From: Geomonas sp. RF6
Lineage (GTDB): Bacteria; Desulfobacterota; Desulfuromonadia; Geobacterales; Geobacteraceae
DNA length: 64,000 bases
Direction of reading: 5' to 3'
Assembly (NCBI RefSeq): GCF_021044625.1
Contig: NZ_CP087999.1
Coordinates: 3,059,001 to 3,123,000 of the forward strand
Numbering within the stretch: the stretch's first letter is position 1; every line of letters begins with the position of its first letter. The notes under the pieces are model-generated. The model worked only from the letters and a program-made list of their open reading frames with translations. It was not told the origin of the DNA and made no database searches. Of this stretch, positions 44,772 to 54,635 are shown in pieces. The translations under genes and the position numbers were made by a program.

Positions 44772-45347
44772 ATGGCAGCAAAACTCATCGTGGGGCTCGG
44801 GAATCCCGGGCCCCAGTACACATGGACCCGCCACAACGCGGGTTTCATGGTTTTAGACCGGCTGGCTCGCCTCATCAACGTCTCCATCACCAGGAAAGCC
44901 TTCTCCGGGCTTGTCGGGGACGGGGAATGGCGCGGCAACCGCGTGTACCTCCTGAAGCCGCAGACCTTCATGAATCTGTCAGGCCGGTCCGTGGCGGAGG
45001 CGCTCCGTTTCTACAAGCTCTCCCTCTCCGATCTCATCGTAATCCACGACGATCTCGATATCCCGTTCGGTACCATCAAGCTGAAGGAAGGGGGTGGCCA
45101 TGGCGGCCACAACGGCCTGCGCTCCCTTGCGCAGGAGCTGGGTAGCCCGGCGTACTTCAGGGTGCGTGTGGGGATCGGCCGCCCGGAGCGCGGCGAGGTG
45201 GTGAGCTATGTGCTCCAGAACTTCGCGAAGAGCGAGATGGATTCGCTCACCACAGTCCTCGACGGCACGATCGACGCCCTGGAGCTCCTGGTGACCGAAG
45301 GGGTGCAAAAGGCGATGAGCCTCTATAACGGGAAACAGCTGGGGTAG
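44772..45347 (+). CDS. pth: Peptidyl-tRNA hydrolase
   Basis: A 191-residue enzyme that releases peptides from prematurely dropped peptidyl-tRNA. IVGLGNPGPQYTWTRHNAGF contains the catalytic His (about residue 21) and conserved Asn; PQTFMNLSG, DDLDIPFG and GGHGGHNGL complete the active site. Third gene of the prs-rplY-pth group; an inverted REP-A-type unit follows at 45376-45420. Confidence 0.95.
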   Translation: MAAKLIVGLGNPGPQYTWTRHNAGFMVLDRLARLINVSITRKAFSGLVGDGEWRGNRVYLLKPQTFMNLSGRSVAEALRFYKLSLSDLIVIHDDLDIPFGTIKLKEGGGHGGHNGLRSLAQELGSPAYFRVRVGIGRPERGEVVSYVLQNFAKSEMDSLTTVLDGTIDALELLVTEGVQKAMSLYNGKQLG

Positions 45348-45369
45348 CCTTGTCTGCCTCCACTGCGGG

Positions 45370-45421
45370 TCGGGACGAACCCCATCCCCCTCCTGACCTC
45401 CCCCTTGAAAGGGGAGGGGCG
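45370..45421 (-). repeat. REP-A-type unit between pth and ychF
   Basis: CACCCTGTCC-type repeat in minus orientation: CCCCATCCCCCTCCTGACC then TCCCCCTTGAAAGGGGAGGG. Confidence 0.7.
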
Positions 45422-45523
45422 GGTGCCGGCTTTGTCGGTGTCGGTGCCTGTCCTCGGCTCCCGCTGCTGCCTGAGCTCTGCTGAACAAAACATAAATCTG
45501 CTGCACAAAAAGGAAAAGTCTTT

Positions 45524-46618
45524 ATGGGCTTCAATTGCGGTATCGTAGGGCTCCCCAATGTGGGGAAATCGACCATCTTCAACGCACTTACCTCCGCCGG
45601 CGCCGAGTCTGCCAACTACCCCTTCTGCACCATCGACCCGAACGTGGGAATCGTCTCCGTGCCCGACCCGCGCCTGGACAAGCTCGCCGAGATCGTGCAC
45701 CCGGAGCGGATTCTCCCGACGACGGTGGAATTCCTCGACATCGCGGGGCTCGTTGCCGGTGCGAGCCAGGGGGAGGGGCTCGGCAACAAGTTCCTCGGGC
45801 ACATCCGCTCCGTGGACGCCATCCTGCATGTCGTGCGCTGCTTCGAGAACGAGAACGTGGTGCACGTAAGCGGCAGCGTCTCCCCGGTGCGCGACATTGA
45901 AGTCATCCAGACCGAGCTTTCCCTTGCCGATCTGGAGACGGTGGAAAAGCGTATCCAGCGCATGGAGAAGCAGGCGCGCAGCGGCGACAAGAAGGCGAAG
46001 GAAGATATCGAGTTCTGCCTGAAGGTGAAGTCGAGCCTCGAAAAGGGCCTCTCTCCCCGGGCTCTCCCGGAGAACGAGGATGAGCGCGTGACTCTCCGCG
46101 AGATGTGCCTCATGACCGCGAAGCCCGTGCTGTACGTGGCGAACGTGGCGGAGGATGATCTTGAGGGGAAACACCCCTACGTCGATGAAGTGCGCCAGCT
46201 CGCCGCGAAGGAAGGAAATGGCGTCGTCACGATCTGCGGCAGCATCGAGGCGGAAATCTCCGAGCTGGAAGGGGAGGAGAAGCAGGCATTTCTGGAGGAG
46301 ATGGGGCTTCCCGAGAGCGGTCTCGATCAGCTGATCCGTTCCGGCTACGAGCTTCTCGGCCTCATCACCTACTTCACCGCCGGTGTGAAGGAAGTGCGCG
46401 CCTGGACCATCACCAAGGGAACGAAGGCTCCTGGCGCCGCCGGTGTCATCCACTCCGATTTCGAGAAGGGGTTCATCCGTGCCGAAGTCATCGCCTACGA
46501 AGACTTCATAGCCTCCGGCGGTGAGTCGGGCGCCAAGGAAAGAGGGCTCATGCGTCTCGAGGGGAAAGAATACGTGGTGAACGACGGCGACGTTATGCAC
46601 TTCAGATTCAACGTATAG
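45524..46618 (+). CDS. ychF: Redox-regulated ATPase YchF (Obg-like)
   Basis: A 364-residue P-loop ATPase of the Obg family. G1 is GLPNVGKST (about residues 8-16), G3 is [17 protein letters not shown], and a coiled-coil insert precedes the TGS-like C-terminus ([20 protein letters not shown], then [20 protein letters not shown]). It binds ribosomes and hydrolyses ATP rather than GTP; linked to oxidative-stress responses in other bacteria. Separate from pth by 176 bp including a repeat. Confidence 0.95.
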   Translation: MGFNCGIVGLPNVGKSTIFNALTSAGAESANYPFCTIDPNVGIVSVPDPRLDKLAEIVHPERILPTTVEFLDIAGLVAGASQGEGLGNKFLGHIRSVDAILHVVRCFENENVVHVSGSVSPVRDIEVIQTELSLADLETVEKRIQRMEKQARSGDKKAKEDIEFCLKVKSSLEKGLSPRALPENEDERVTLREMCLMTAKPVLYVANVAEDDLEGKHPYVDEVRQLAAKEGNGVVTICGSIEAEISELEGEEKQAFLEEMGLPESGLDQLIRSGYELLGLITYFTAGVKEVRAWTITKGTKAPGAAGVIHSDFEKGFIRAEVIAYEDFIASGGESGAKERGLMRLEGKEYVVNDGDVMHFRFNV

Positions 46619-46785
46619 GGTACGGAATGCGGGGCAGGGGACGTCAATCAGCCGCTGGATCCTGTTTTTCCTTGCCAAGCAGAAGATAGTATAGTAAAGA
46701 GTACAGTTTCCAAAGAGCGGCGTGCGCGCCGTATCTCCTTGCTCCGGGTCGGACCGGGGCTCAATAACCGTGAGGAGGCAACACT

Positions 46786-47184
46786 ATGAGGATGTACGAG
46801 ACGATTTACATCGTCCAGCCGGACTTAGGCGAAGAAGAGATCAAGGCTCTTTCCGCCAAGGTTCAGGACGTAATCGCCAACATGAACGGCGATTTCAAGC
46901 GCCTTGAGGACTGGGGCACCAGGAAGCTGGCTTACCCGATCAACAAGAACCCGCGCGGTCGCTACTTTTACCTGCGCTTCGACGGCGATTCCGCACTCAT
47001 CGCCGAGCTTGAGCGCCGTCTGCGCCTCGATGACAAGGTCATCAGGTACCAGAGCGTGAAGCTCGAGCAGGACACGGCTGTTGCCGCGGCTGCCCCGGTG
47101 AAGGCTGCCGAGGAGGCTGGTGAGGAAGGGGCTGCAGCAGCTACCGAGGCCCCGGCAGAAGCGACTACTACGGCGGAGGTATAG
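46786..47184 (+). CDS. rpsF: 30S ribosomal protein bS6
   Basis: A 132-residue bS6. [20 protein letters not shown] and the [20 protein letters not shown] block are diagnostic; an acidic/Ala-rich tail (after about residue 100) is longer than in E. coli. ATG follows GAGGAGGCAACACT. First gene of rpsF-rpsR-DUF2232-rplI. Confidence 0.95.
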   Translation: MRMYETIYIVQPDLGEEEIKALSAKVQDVIANMNGDFKRLEDWGTRKLAYPINKNPRGRYFYLRFDGDSALIAELERRLRLDDKVIRYQSVKLEQDTAVAAAAPVKAAEEAGEEGAAAATEAPAEATTTAEV

Positions 47185-47189
47185 TAAAG

Positions 47190-47468
47190 ATGAGCGAAGA
47201 AAGAGCACCGAGAACTAGCAGCGGCGGCCCGAGGAAGAAAAGACCGTTCCAGCGTCGTAAAGTCTGCCGTTTCTGCGCAGACAAGCAGGTTTCCATCGAC
47301 TACAAAGATCCCCGCACGCTTCGTTACTTCGTTTCCGAGCGCGGCAAGATCATTCCGCGTCGCATCTCCGGCAACTGCTCGAAGCACCAGAGGGAGATCA
47401 CCGAGGCAATCAAGAGGGCGCGCAACATCGCGCTGCTTCCCATCGCGGGGAGCCACGCCAGCGCGTAG
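47190..47468 (+). CDS. rpsR: 30S ribosomal protein bS18
   Basis: A 92-residue bS18 that partners S6. The core [20 protein letters not shown], then [20 protein letters not shown] and [20 protein letters not shown], is unmistakable. Five bases separate it from rpsF. Confidence 0.96.
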   Translation: MSEERAPRTSSGGPRKKRPFQRRKVCRFCADKQVSIDYKDPRTLRYFVSERGKIIPRRISGNCSKHQREITEAIKRARNIALLPIAGSHASA

Positions 47469-47471
47469 AGC

Positions 47472-48428
47472 GTGGGCTCAGTCTTGAACCCTCAGACTCA
47501 AGGGCGGATACTGGATGTCATGAAAGGGAGCGCCGCTACGGTGGCGCTCTTTTTTGTGTTTGTATCGGTGCCGCTTTTGGGGATGATCCCCGGCATCTTT
47601 GTCGCCGCCCCGGGCATCTACTTTGCCCTGAAAAGCGGGAGAGTCGTGGGATCGAGCGTGGTGGCCATAACCGCCGCGCTCTTGGCCGGCACCGGCGACG
47701 TTGCCGCAGCGGCTATCTACCTGCTGCAGGGCGGGATCATCACCCTGGCACTCCCGGAATTTCTGATCCGCGGCAAGGGTGGTGCCCGCTCCGTAGTGTA
47801 CACCGCGGCGATCGATCTCGTCGCCCTCCTGGGGGCGGCGCTCCTGTACGGCGCGCTCACCGGAACGGACCTGCACGCGAAGGTCCTGAAGGGGATCGAG
47901 GGGAGCATCAAGCAGAGCGTTCTCCTGTACCAGCAGATGGGGATAAAGGGAGAAGAGTTGACCGCGCTGCAGCAGACGCTTCAGCAGGCAGCGGGAGTGA
48001 TCCTGAACATCTATCCCTCGCTCCTTACCGTCACCCTCGGGGCACTCGCTGCGCTGAATCTCCTGGTGGTAGCGAAGTATGTCACGCGTCTGCCGAGGCC
48101 GGTGCACCTGGGGGAGTTTCGCAAGTACCGTAATCCGGAGCCGCTGGTCTGGCTCCTGATCCTCGCCGGCTTCGGAACGCTGGTCCCGCAGCCGCTGGTA
48201 CATCTTGCCGCACTGAACGTGCTGATCGTACTCTGCGCCCTTTACGCGGTGCAGGGGCTCGCGGTCATCGTCCATTATTTCACCCGGTTCGCAGTACCGA
48301 CCTTCATCAGGCTGATGGCATGCCTGATCATCGTGCTGCAGCCATTTCTCGCCCTCGCCGTAGTGGCGCTGGGGGTATTCGACCTTTGGGGGGACTTCAG
48401 GACCCCCAAAAACAAGGAAAACCTGTAA
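47472..48428 (+). CDS. DUF2232 membrane protein (YybS-like)
   Basis: An about 318-residue integral membrane protein with about eight hydrophobic segments (for example VALFFVFVSVPLLGMIPGIF; IDLVALLGAALLYGALTG; LVWLLILAGFGTLVPQPLVH; LIIVLQPFLALAVVALGVF). Position between rpsR and rplI and the FRKYRNPEPLVWLLIL block fit DUF2232, seen at the same place in many deltaproteobacteria and firmicutes. The role is unknown. The start is uncertain: GTG 47472 directly after rpsR, or ATG 47520 with GGATACTGG upstream. Confidence 0.8.
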   Translation: MGSVLNPQTQGRILDVMKGSAATVALFFVFVSVPLLGMIPGIFVAAPGIYFALKSGRVVGSSVVAITAALLAGTGDVAAAAIYLLQGGIITLALPEFLIRGKGGARSVVYTAAIDLVALLGAALLYGALTGTDLHAKVLKGIEGSIKQSVLLYQQMGIKGEELTALQQTLQQAAGVILNIYPSLLTVTLGALAALNLLVVAKYVTRLPRPVHLGEFRKYRNPEPLVWLLILAGFGTLVPQPLVHLAALNVLIVLCALYAVQGLAVIVHYFTRFAVPTFIRLMACLIIVLQPFLALAVVALGVFDLWGDFRTPKNKENL

Positions 48429-48450
48429 ATCTCAGGCTAGGAGGCATGAC

Positions 48451-48894
48451 ATGCAAGTAATTCTGAAGGAAAACGTTGAGAATCTCGGTCACATCGGCGA
48501 CATCGTGAAGGTTGCTCCGGGGTACGCCAGGAACTACCTGCTTCCGAAGGGCTTCGCCATCGAGGCGACCGAGAAGAACGCGAAGGCACTGGCTCACGCG
48601 AAGCGTCACCTCGAGTACAAGAAGAACCGCGTTCTCGAAGGCGCGAAGCAGCTCGCAGCGAAGATCGAGGCGATCACCATCTCCGTGGCGCATCAGGCTG
48701 GTGAGGATGGCAGGCTCTTCGGCGCGGTGACCAACATCGAGCTCGCAGAGCAGCTGAAGGCTCAGGGCGTCGAGGTGGACAGGAAGCGCATCGTGCTCGA
48801 CGAGCCGATCAAGCAGGTAGGTGACTTCACCGCAGTTGTGAAGATCCACCCGGAAGTTTCCGCGAACCTGAAGGTTTCCGTGGCCAAGGCTTAA
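48451..48894 (+). CDS. rplI: 50S ribosomal protein bL9
   Basis: A 147-residue bL9. QVILKENVENLGHIGDIVKV then APGYARNYLLPKGFAIEATE is the N-terminal domain, followed by the long connecting helix and a C-terminal domain (GRLFGAVTNIELAEQLKAQG). ATG follows GGAGGCATGAC. Last gene of the S6 operon. Confidence 0.96.
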   Translation: MQVILKENVENLGHIGDIVKVAPGYARNYLLPKGFAIEATEKNAKALAHAKRHLEYKKNRVLEGAKQLAAKIEAITISVAHQAGEDGRLFGAVTNIELAEQLKAQGVEVDRKRIVLDEPIKQVGDFTAVVKIHPEVSANLKVSVAKA

Positions 48895-48920
48895 TCCAGG
48901 TTTTTCCTCTGCTTCAACTT

Positions 48921-48959
48921 AAAAGGGCCGCCTCTTTCGAAAGAGGCGGCCCTTTTTCT
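48921..48959 (+). terminator. Terminator of the rpsF operon
   Basis: AAAGGGCCGCCTCTTT pairs with AAAGAGGCGGCCCTTT around CG, then TTCT. Confidence 0.85.
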
Positions 48960-49744
48960 ATGCCTGCACATGCTCCGATACCCGTGCTCGCTTCAAGCTG
49001 GAAACGACGTTGAAGAGCAAATCCCCCCTGTCCCCCCTTCGCAAAGGGGGGGACGAGAGGTCTCGTGCAGTGCTGCGTGGCAATAGGCCGTGAGGGTGCT
49101 GGCGTCGGGTGTGCCGTATAAGCCGCAGGCGTTCCCGGCGTCGGCGCCAGCCGATTTGGTGCTGCCGGCAATTGCCGGAAACGCTCCGCTTATTCCGGCC
49201 TACATTTTTGCGTCCGCACAAACGGGTGAGGGGCGGTGGCGAGGCGGAGCCTCGCGGGCAAGTGCGTTCCCAAGCCGGAGCTTGGGAACGAGGTGAAGGG
49301 GGCGGCGGTGAGGCTGCTTTCGGCGGTATTGTAGGCCGGGATAAGCCGCAGGCGTTCCCGGCGTCGGCGCCAGCCGATTGGGTGCCTGCCAGCAATTGCC
49401 GGAAACGCTCCGCTTATTCCGGCCTACATTCTTGCGTCCGCACAAACGGATGAGGGGCGGTGGCGAGGCGGAGCCTCGCGGGCAAGTGCGTTCCCAAGCC
49501 GGAGCTTGGGAACGAGGTGAAGGGGGCGGCGGTGAGGCTGCTTTCGGCGGTATTGTAGGTCGGTATAAAGCCGCAGGCGTTCCCGGCGTCGGCGCCAGCC
49601 GATTGGGTGCTGCCGGCAATTGCCGGAAACGCTCCGCTTATTCCGGCCTGCATAGGCCACATTCAACGCCACCAAAGGAAAAGGGCCACCTCTGAAGAGG
49701 TAGCCCTTTTTTTGCCTGGTGCAGTCGTCACGGTGGGGGCGGCG
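48960..49744. repeat. REP-A unit plus about 224-bp tandem repeat array (REP-B based)
   Basis: An inverted REP-A unit lies at about 49018-49055. From about 49121 to 49655 a unit of about 224 bp is present about 2.4 times (the AGCCGCAGGCGTTCCCGGCG start recurs at 49121, 49344 and 49569). Each unit contains a REP-B pair with GCCGGCAATTGCCGG and a palindrome GTTCCCAAGCCGGAGCTTGG (plus GAAC). Copies differ at few positions. No gene; the frames here are low-complexity artefacts. Confidence 0.85.
49682..49713. terminator. Bidirectional terminator
   Basis: GGGCCACCTCT pairs with AGAGGTAGCCC around GA with one mismatch, T-rich on both outer sides. It serves the OB-fold gene on the minus strand. Confidence 0.7.
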
Positions 49745-50548
49745 TCAGCTCCCCTTCACGTTTCCGTCCATGATTATGAGCTCGTAGCGATACCCGGCGC
49801 CGAAGTCGATCCTGTTTCTGAGGACACCTTTCACCGTCACCACGTCACCTTCGTTCGGGAGCGTCTTTGTGGTCACCACCAGCTCGTTCGTCTTCTTCGC
49901 CGCGCTCCCGGTGCCGTCTTCAATGTGCAGCCAGTTCTTCTTCAGGATCCTGCTGGCGACCTTCACGACCCTGCCGCGGATCACCACATTCTTCTTTTCC
50001 AGCTTTGCCCTGTTCGCCCAGAGTTCCGCGACGGTATAGGCGTTTGCCCCCTTTGCCTTCGTGACCTTCGCCGGCTTCCCCTTCACAGGCTTCGCGGAGC
50101 CGGGCTTCTCACCCTGGGAGGCGCGCGCCATGGCGGCGTCCATGTTGACCCCTTTGTGGGCCTTCTTGATCGCCTCCGGGCTCATCACTACTTCCTGCTG
50201 GCTGCTCAGGCCGCCGGAGAAGATGATCCTGTCGAACTTGCGGTTTAGCGACTTGCTGTTCAGGTTTTTCATCTCGTAGCCGGGCATGAGGCTTACCTCC
50301 TGCCCCACGGAGATCTTCATCTGCGGAATGGCCACCCACACCTTTTCCCCGGAGCTCTGTTTGAGAAGAATATAGGTATACCCTCCGCCGTCCATCGTCT
50401 CGGCAACCTTCCCCGACAGCGGGATGCTCTGCGGGAGGGGCTTCCCGTTCACGGTGGCGGGGGCTTCGGCGCCGGCGAGGGCGAGCGGTGCGGTGGTCAG
50501 GGTGAAGGCGGTGAACAGCAGGCAGAGTGTAGTGCGAGAAGGGGTCAT
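49745..50548 (-). CDS. Exported OB-fold (nucleic-acid-binding-type) protein
   Basis: A 267-residue secreted protein. Signal peptide residues 1-25 (TPSRTTLCLLFTAFTLTTAP, LALAGA). It contains two beta-rich parts: GKVAETMDGGGYTYILLKQSS (about 45-65), and VAELWANRAKLEKKNVVIRG then RVVKVASRILKKNWLHIEDG (about 175-215), the latter typical of the OB-fold tRNA_anti-like family (V.GRV.K....I....W.HI.DG). A Lys-rich linker lies between. The start is ATG 50548 after AAGGAGCTTTC. Such exported OB proteins are common in deltaproteobacteria; the ligand is unknown. Confidence 0.75.
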   Translation of the reverse strand: MTPSRTTLCLLFTAFTLTTAPLALAGAEAPATVNGKPLPQSIPLSGKVAETMDGGGYTYILLKQSSGEKVWVAIPQMKISVGQEVSLMPGYEMKNLNSKSLNRKFDRIIFSGGLSSQQEVVMSPEAIKKAHKGVNMDAAMARASQGEKPGSAKPVKGKPAKVTKAKGANAYTVAELWANRAKLEKKNVVIRGRVVKVASRILKKNWLHIEDGTGSAAKKTNELVVTTKTLPNEGDVVTVKGVLRNRIDFGAGYRYELIIMDGNVKGS

Positions 50549-50679
50549 GAAAGCTCCTTGGATTATCCCCGTGCCCGGGGGGAATGGGTCGCGACAGAGT
50601 ACTTTTTTACGCGCGTCTTGACAAGCTTTTTGACGTAAACAGAGGGTGCATTCCCTTCGCGATTCATGAGTTTTTACCC

Positions 50680-50708
50680 TTGCCAAGGTAAATGCGCTAT
50701 GTTATAGA
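50680..50708 (+). promoter_or_regulatory. Promoter of the rpsB operon
   Basis: TTGCCA (50680-50685), 17 bp, TATAGA (50703-50708), about 107 bp before the rpsB ATG. Confidence 0.6.
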
Positions 50709-50814
50709 AGTGTGCTGCACAAAATTCGCACGCCATCTGCTTAGTCCCGGCGGTGTCCGCATTCCGCGGATTCCGGGGCCCCTGGTGGCGGAGGAAAAAC
50801 CAAAGGAGAGTACA

Positions 50815-51582
50815 ATGTCGAACATCACCATGAAGGAACTGCTGGAAGCCGGTGTGCACTTCGGGCACCAGACCAAGAGATGGAACCCGAAGATGAAGCC
50901 GTACATCTTCGGCGCGCGCAACGGGATCTACATCATCGACCTGCAGAAGACCGTCCGCCTTTTCAAGAACGCCTACAGCTTCGTCACCGAGGCGGCGCAG
51001 GGTGGCGACTCCATCCTCTTCGTCGGCACCAAGAAGCAGGCACAGGATTCGGTTGCCGAAGAGGCGCAGCGCTGCGGGCAGTTCTACGTGAACGACCGTT
51101 GGCTGGGCGGCATGCTCACCAACTTCGCCACCGTGAAGCAGAGCATCGACAGGCTGAAGAGGCTCGACGCCATGGTCGCCGACGGCACCATCGAGGCGTA
51201 CACCAAGAAAGAAGCGCTGAAGCTCGCCAAGGAGCGTGAGAAGCTTGAGAAGACCCTCGGCGGCATCAAGGGTATGGGCAAGCTTCCGGGCGTCCTTTTT
51301 GTGGTCGACCCGAAAAACGAGGAGATCGCGGTAAGCGAGGCGAAGAAGCTCGGTATCCCCGTCGTCGCCATCGTCGACACCAACTGCGACCCGGACGACA
51401 TCAACTACGTCATCCCGGGGAACGACGACGCGATCCGCGCCATCAGGCTCCTCACCAGCAAGATGGCTGACGCCGTCCTCGAAGGCGCCCAGACCAGGAA
51501 CGCGAAGCTGCAGACCGGCAGCGAAGAGGAATTCGTAGCCGAGTCCGCCGAGTTCGTGGAAGAGGCAGCCGGCGAGGCCTAG
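50815..51582 (+). CDS. rpsB: 30S ribosomal protein uS2
   Basis: A 255-residue uS2. [36 protein letters not shown] and [20 protein letters not shown] are the family signatures. The start is ATG 50815 after AAAGGAGAG; the frame upstream is not supported. First gene of the rpsB-tsf-pyrH-frr group. Confidence 0.96.
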   Translation: MSNITMKELLEAGVHFGHQTKRWNPKMKPYIFGARNGIYIIDLQKTVRLFKNAYSFVTEAAQGGDSILFVGTKKQAQDSVAEEAQRCGQFYVNDRWLGGMLTNFATVKQSIDRLKRLDAMVADGTIEAYTKKEALKLAKEREKLEKTLGGIKGMGKLPGVLFVVDPKNEEIAVSEAKKLGIPVVAIVDTNCDPDDINYVIPGNDDAIRAIRLLTSKMADAVLEGAQTRNAKLQTGSEEEFVAESAEFVEEAAGEA

Positions 51583-51597
51583 TCCCCCCTGCTTTAG

Positions 51598-51725
51598 TTC
51601 CATCCCCTCCTTTCTCCCTCCCCAAGCGGAGCGAGCCCGCGTCCTTTCGGGGAGCGCGGCGGGGATGGGGTCCTTCGACCGTGAAGACTAATACATACTG
51701 ACCCCCGCCTTTCGGGGCGGGGGTG
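51598..51725 (+). promoter_or_regulatory. Hairpins between rpsB and tsf
   Basis: CCATCCCC (51600s) pairs with GGGGATGG about 60 bases later, and GACCCCCGCC-TTTC-GGGGCGGGGGT (about 51699-51724) forms a strong hairpin ending just before the tsf ribosome-binding site. Neither is followed by a T-run, so they may affect processing or translation rather than terminate. Confidence 0.45.
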
Positions 51726-51740
51726 CTATTGGAGGCTTAC

Positions 51741-52391
51741 GTGAGCATTACAGCAGCACAGGTAAATGAACTGAGGAAGGCAACTGGCGCGGGGCTTATG
51801 GACTGCAAGAAGGCCCTCGGCGAAACCGGCGGCGATCACGAGAAGGCGATCGACTACCTGCGCAAGAAGGGTCTGGCAGCCGCCTCCAAGAAGGCCGGCC
51901 GTGCAGCTACCGAGGGTGCGGTAGGTTCCTACATCCACGCAGGTGGCAAGATCGGCGTCCTCGTGGAAGTAAACTGCGAGACCGACTTCGTGGCCAAAAA
52001 CGAGACCTTCCAGGCATTCGTGCGCGACATCGCCATGCACATCGCAGCAGCAAGCCCGATGTTCGTGCGTCGTGAAGAAGTCCCCGCCGAGCTCCTCGAG
52101 CGCGAGAAGGACATCTACCGCGCCAAGGCGAAAGAGTCCGGCAAGCCGGACGCCATCGTCGAGAAGATCATCGAAGGGCAGATCAACAAGTTCTACGCGG
52201 ACATCTGCCTCCTCGAGCAGCCGTACGTGAAGGATCCGGACAAGTCGGTCCAGACCTACCTGAACGAGACGATCGCCACCATCGGCGAGAACATGAGTGT
52301 CCGCCGCTTCGCCAAGTTCGTACTGGGCGAGGGGCTCGCGAAGAAGGAGAGCGACTTCGCGGCCGAGGTTGCCGCTGCGGTCGGCGCTTAA
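51741..52391 (+). CDS. tsf: Elongation factor Ts
   Basis: A 216-residue nucleotide exchange factor for EF-Tu. [20 protein letters not shown] and [20 protein letters not shown] then [10 protein letters not shown] are diagnostic. It is the short form, about 65 residues less than E. coli EF-Ts, as is normal in many bacteria. Start is GTG 51741 after GGAGGCTTAC. Confidence 0.95.
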   Translation: MSITAAQVNELRKATGAGLMDCKKALGETGGDHEKAIDYLRKKGLAAASKKAGRAATEGAVGSYIHAGGKIGVLVEVNCETDFVAKNETFQAFVRDIAMHIAAASPMFVRREEVPAELLEREKDIYRAKAKESGKPDAIVEKIIEGQINKFYADICLLEQPYVKDPDKSVQTYLNETIATIGENMSVRRFAKFVLGEGLAKKESDFAAEVAAAVGA

Positions 52392-52403
52392 AACGTCCCA
52401 CGG

Positions 52404-52434
52404 GAGCCGGCCAGCAATGGGCGGCTCTTTTTTT
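52404..52434 (+). terminator. Terminator after tsf
   Basis: GAGCCG pairs with CGGCTC around a GC-rich loop, then seven T residues. It lies 36 bp before pyrH, so may only attenuate. Confidence 0.6.
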
Positions 52435-52449
52435 ATCCAAAAACCATAA

Positions 52450-53190
<741 letters not shown>

Positions 53191-53191
53191 A

Positions 53192-53749
53192 ATGATCAAG
53201 GACGTCCTTGCCAACATGAACGCCCGGATGGACAAGACCATCGAGGCGCTTAGGAGGGAGTACCAGAGGGTCCGCACCGGCCGCGCCTCCACCTCTCTTC
53301 TGGACGAGGTGAAGGTGGACTACTACGGCAACCTCTCCCCGCTGAGCCAGGTGGCCACCCTCGCGGTCCCGGAGGCGCGCACCATCACCATCTCGCCGTG
53401 GGAGAACAAGATGATCCCGATCATCGAGAAGGCGATCCTGAACGCGAACCTGGGGCTCACCCCGGCAAACGACGGGAAGCAGATCCGCCTGAACCTCCCG
53501 CCGCTTACCGAGGAGCGCCGCAAGGACATCGTGAAGCAGCTCAAGAAGGACGGCGAGGACGCGAAGGTCGCGCTGCGCAACATCCGCCGCGAGGCGATCG
53601 ACGAGCTGAAGAAGCTGGAGAAGGAGAAGCAGATCTCCGAGGACGAGCTGAAGCGCGCCGAGAAAGAAGTGCAGGATTTCACCAACACCCACGTGGCGAA
53701 GGTGGACGAGGTCTTCGCGCACAAGGAAAAAGAGGTTATGGAGGTCTAG
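53192..53749 (+). CDS. frr: Ribosome recycling factor
   Basis: A 185-residue RRF. IEALRREYQRVRTGRASTSL, YYGNLSPLSQVATLAVPEAR and the C-terminal EVQDFTNTHVAKVDEVFAHK segment are the family blocks. ATG follows AAAGGAGAGTAAA. A terminator lies before uppS. Confidence 0.96.
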   Translation: MIKDVLANMNARMDKTIEALRREYQRVRTGRASTSLLDEVKVDYYGNLSPLSQVATLAVPEARTITISPWENKMIPIIEKAILNANLGLTPANDGKQIRLNLPPLTEERRKDIVKQLKKDGEDAKVALRNIRREAIDELKKLEKEKQISEDELKRAEKEVQDFTNTHVAKVDEVFAHKEKEVMEV

Positions 53750-53816
53750 GACGCTCCGGATCGGGGGGGAGTCTCTCCCCCCCGGCAACCTCTCGCGCGC
53801 CGCGGGGCGCGCACCA

Positions 53817-53846
53817 CCCCTCCAATCCAGGGGATTTTTTGTTTTT
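53817..53846 (+). terminator. Terminator-like hairpin between frr and uppS
   Basis: CCCCT pairs with AGGGG around CCAATCC, then ATTTTTTGTTTTT. A short stem; partial read-through into uppS is likely. Confidence 0.55.
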
Positions 53847-53855
53847 AGGGTGCTC

Positions 53856-54608
53856 ATGAAAACACTCAAGCCGGAAAACCTGCCGCGTCACCTCGCCATC
53901 ATCATGGACGGCAACGGGCGCTGGGCCAAGGAGCGCATGCTGCGCCGCATCGTCGGGCACCGCAAAGGTGTGGAGACGGTCCGGGTCATCGTGGAGGAGT
54001 GCTCGCGCCTGAAGATCGGCTACCTTACCCTCTTCGCCTTCTCTGCGGAGAACTGGCTGCGCCCGAAGACCGAGGTGACTGCGCTCATGGCGCTCCTCAA
54101 GCAGTACATTCGCGGTGAGACCGCACGGATGATGCAAAACGACATCAGGTTCAACGTGATAGGGAACCGTGCCGACCTGCCGGAGGACGTAAACCGCGAG
54201 ATCGACTCGACGATCCAGAAGACCTCGGGAAACCGCGGCATGCTCCTCACCCTTGCCCTTTCCTACGGCGGCCGCCAGGAGATCATTTCCGCCGCACGAA
54301 GGCTCGCGAGTGAGGCCGCCGCCGGCCGCCTCGACCCCGATTCCATCGACGAGAACTCTTTCGGCGCATCGCTCAGCACCGCCGGGATCCCCGATCCCGA
54401 CCTCCTGATACGGACGAGTGGTGAGATGCGCATCAGCAACTTTCTCCTCTGGCAGCTGGCCTACGCGGAGCTCTACTTCACGGAGGTCAACTGGCCGGAG
54501 TTCGACAGGGACGAGCTGGCCCGCGCGCTCAAGGACTACCAGTCCAGGGAGCGCCGGTTCGGCAAGACCAGCGACCAGCTGCGTCGTGGCGGGGAGCAGC
54601 CCTCCTAG
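53856..54608 (+). CDS. uppS: Isoprenyl (undecaprenyl) diphosphate synthase
   Basis: A 250-residue cis-prenyltransferase making the C55 carrier lipid for peptidoglycan and O-antigen. HLAIIMDGNGRWAK (catalytic Asp), FSAENWLRPKTEV, and the DLLIRTSGEMRISNFLLWQL then AYAELYF blocks are present. Start ATG 53856 with a weak ribosome-binding site; GTG 53850 is an alternative. Confidence 0.95.
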   Translation: MKTLKPENLPRHLAIIMDGNGRWAKERMLRRIVGHRKGVETVRVIVEECSRLKIGYLTLFAFSAENWLRPKTEVTALMALLKQYIRGETARMMQNDIRFNVIGNRADLPEDVNREIDSTIQKTSGNRGMLLTLALSYGGRQEIISAARRLASEAAAGRLDPDSIDENSFGASLSTAGIPDPDLLIRTSGEMRISNFLLWQLAYAELYFTEVNWPEFDRDELARALKDYQSRERRFGKTSDQLRRGGEQPS

Positions 54609-54635
54609 CGGGGGACGCCAAGAAAGGAGCTCGCT

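Noticed and set aside
49121-49655. Possible CRISPR array
   Set aside because: Repeat unit is about 224 bp with no spacer pattern and no cas genes; the units are REP-B based tandem copies.
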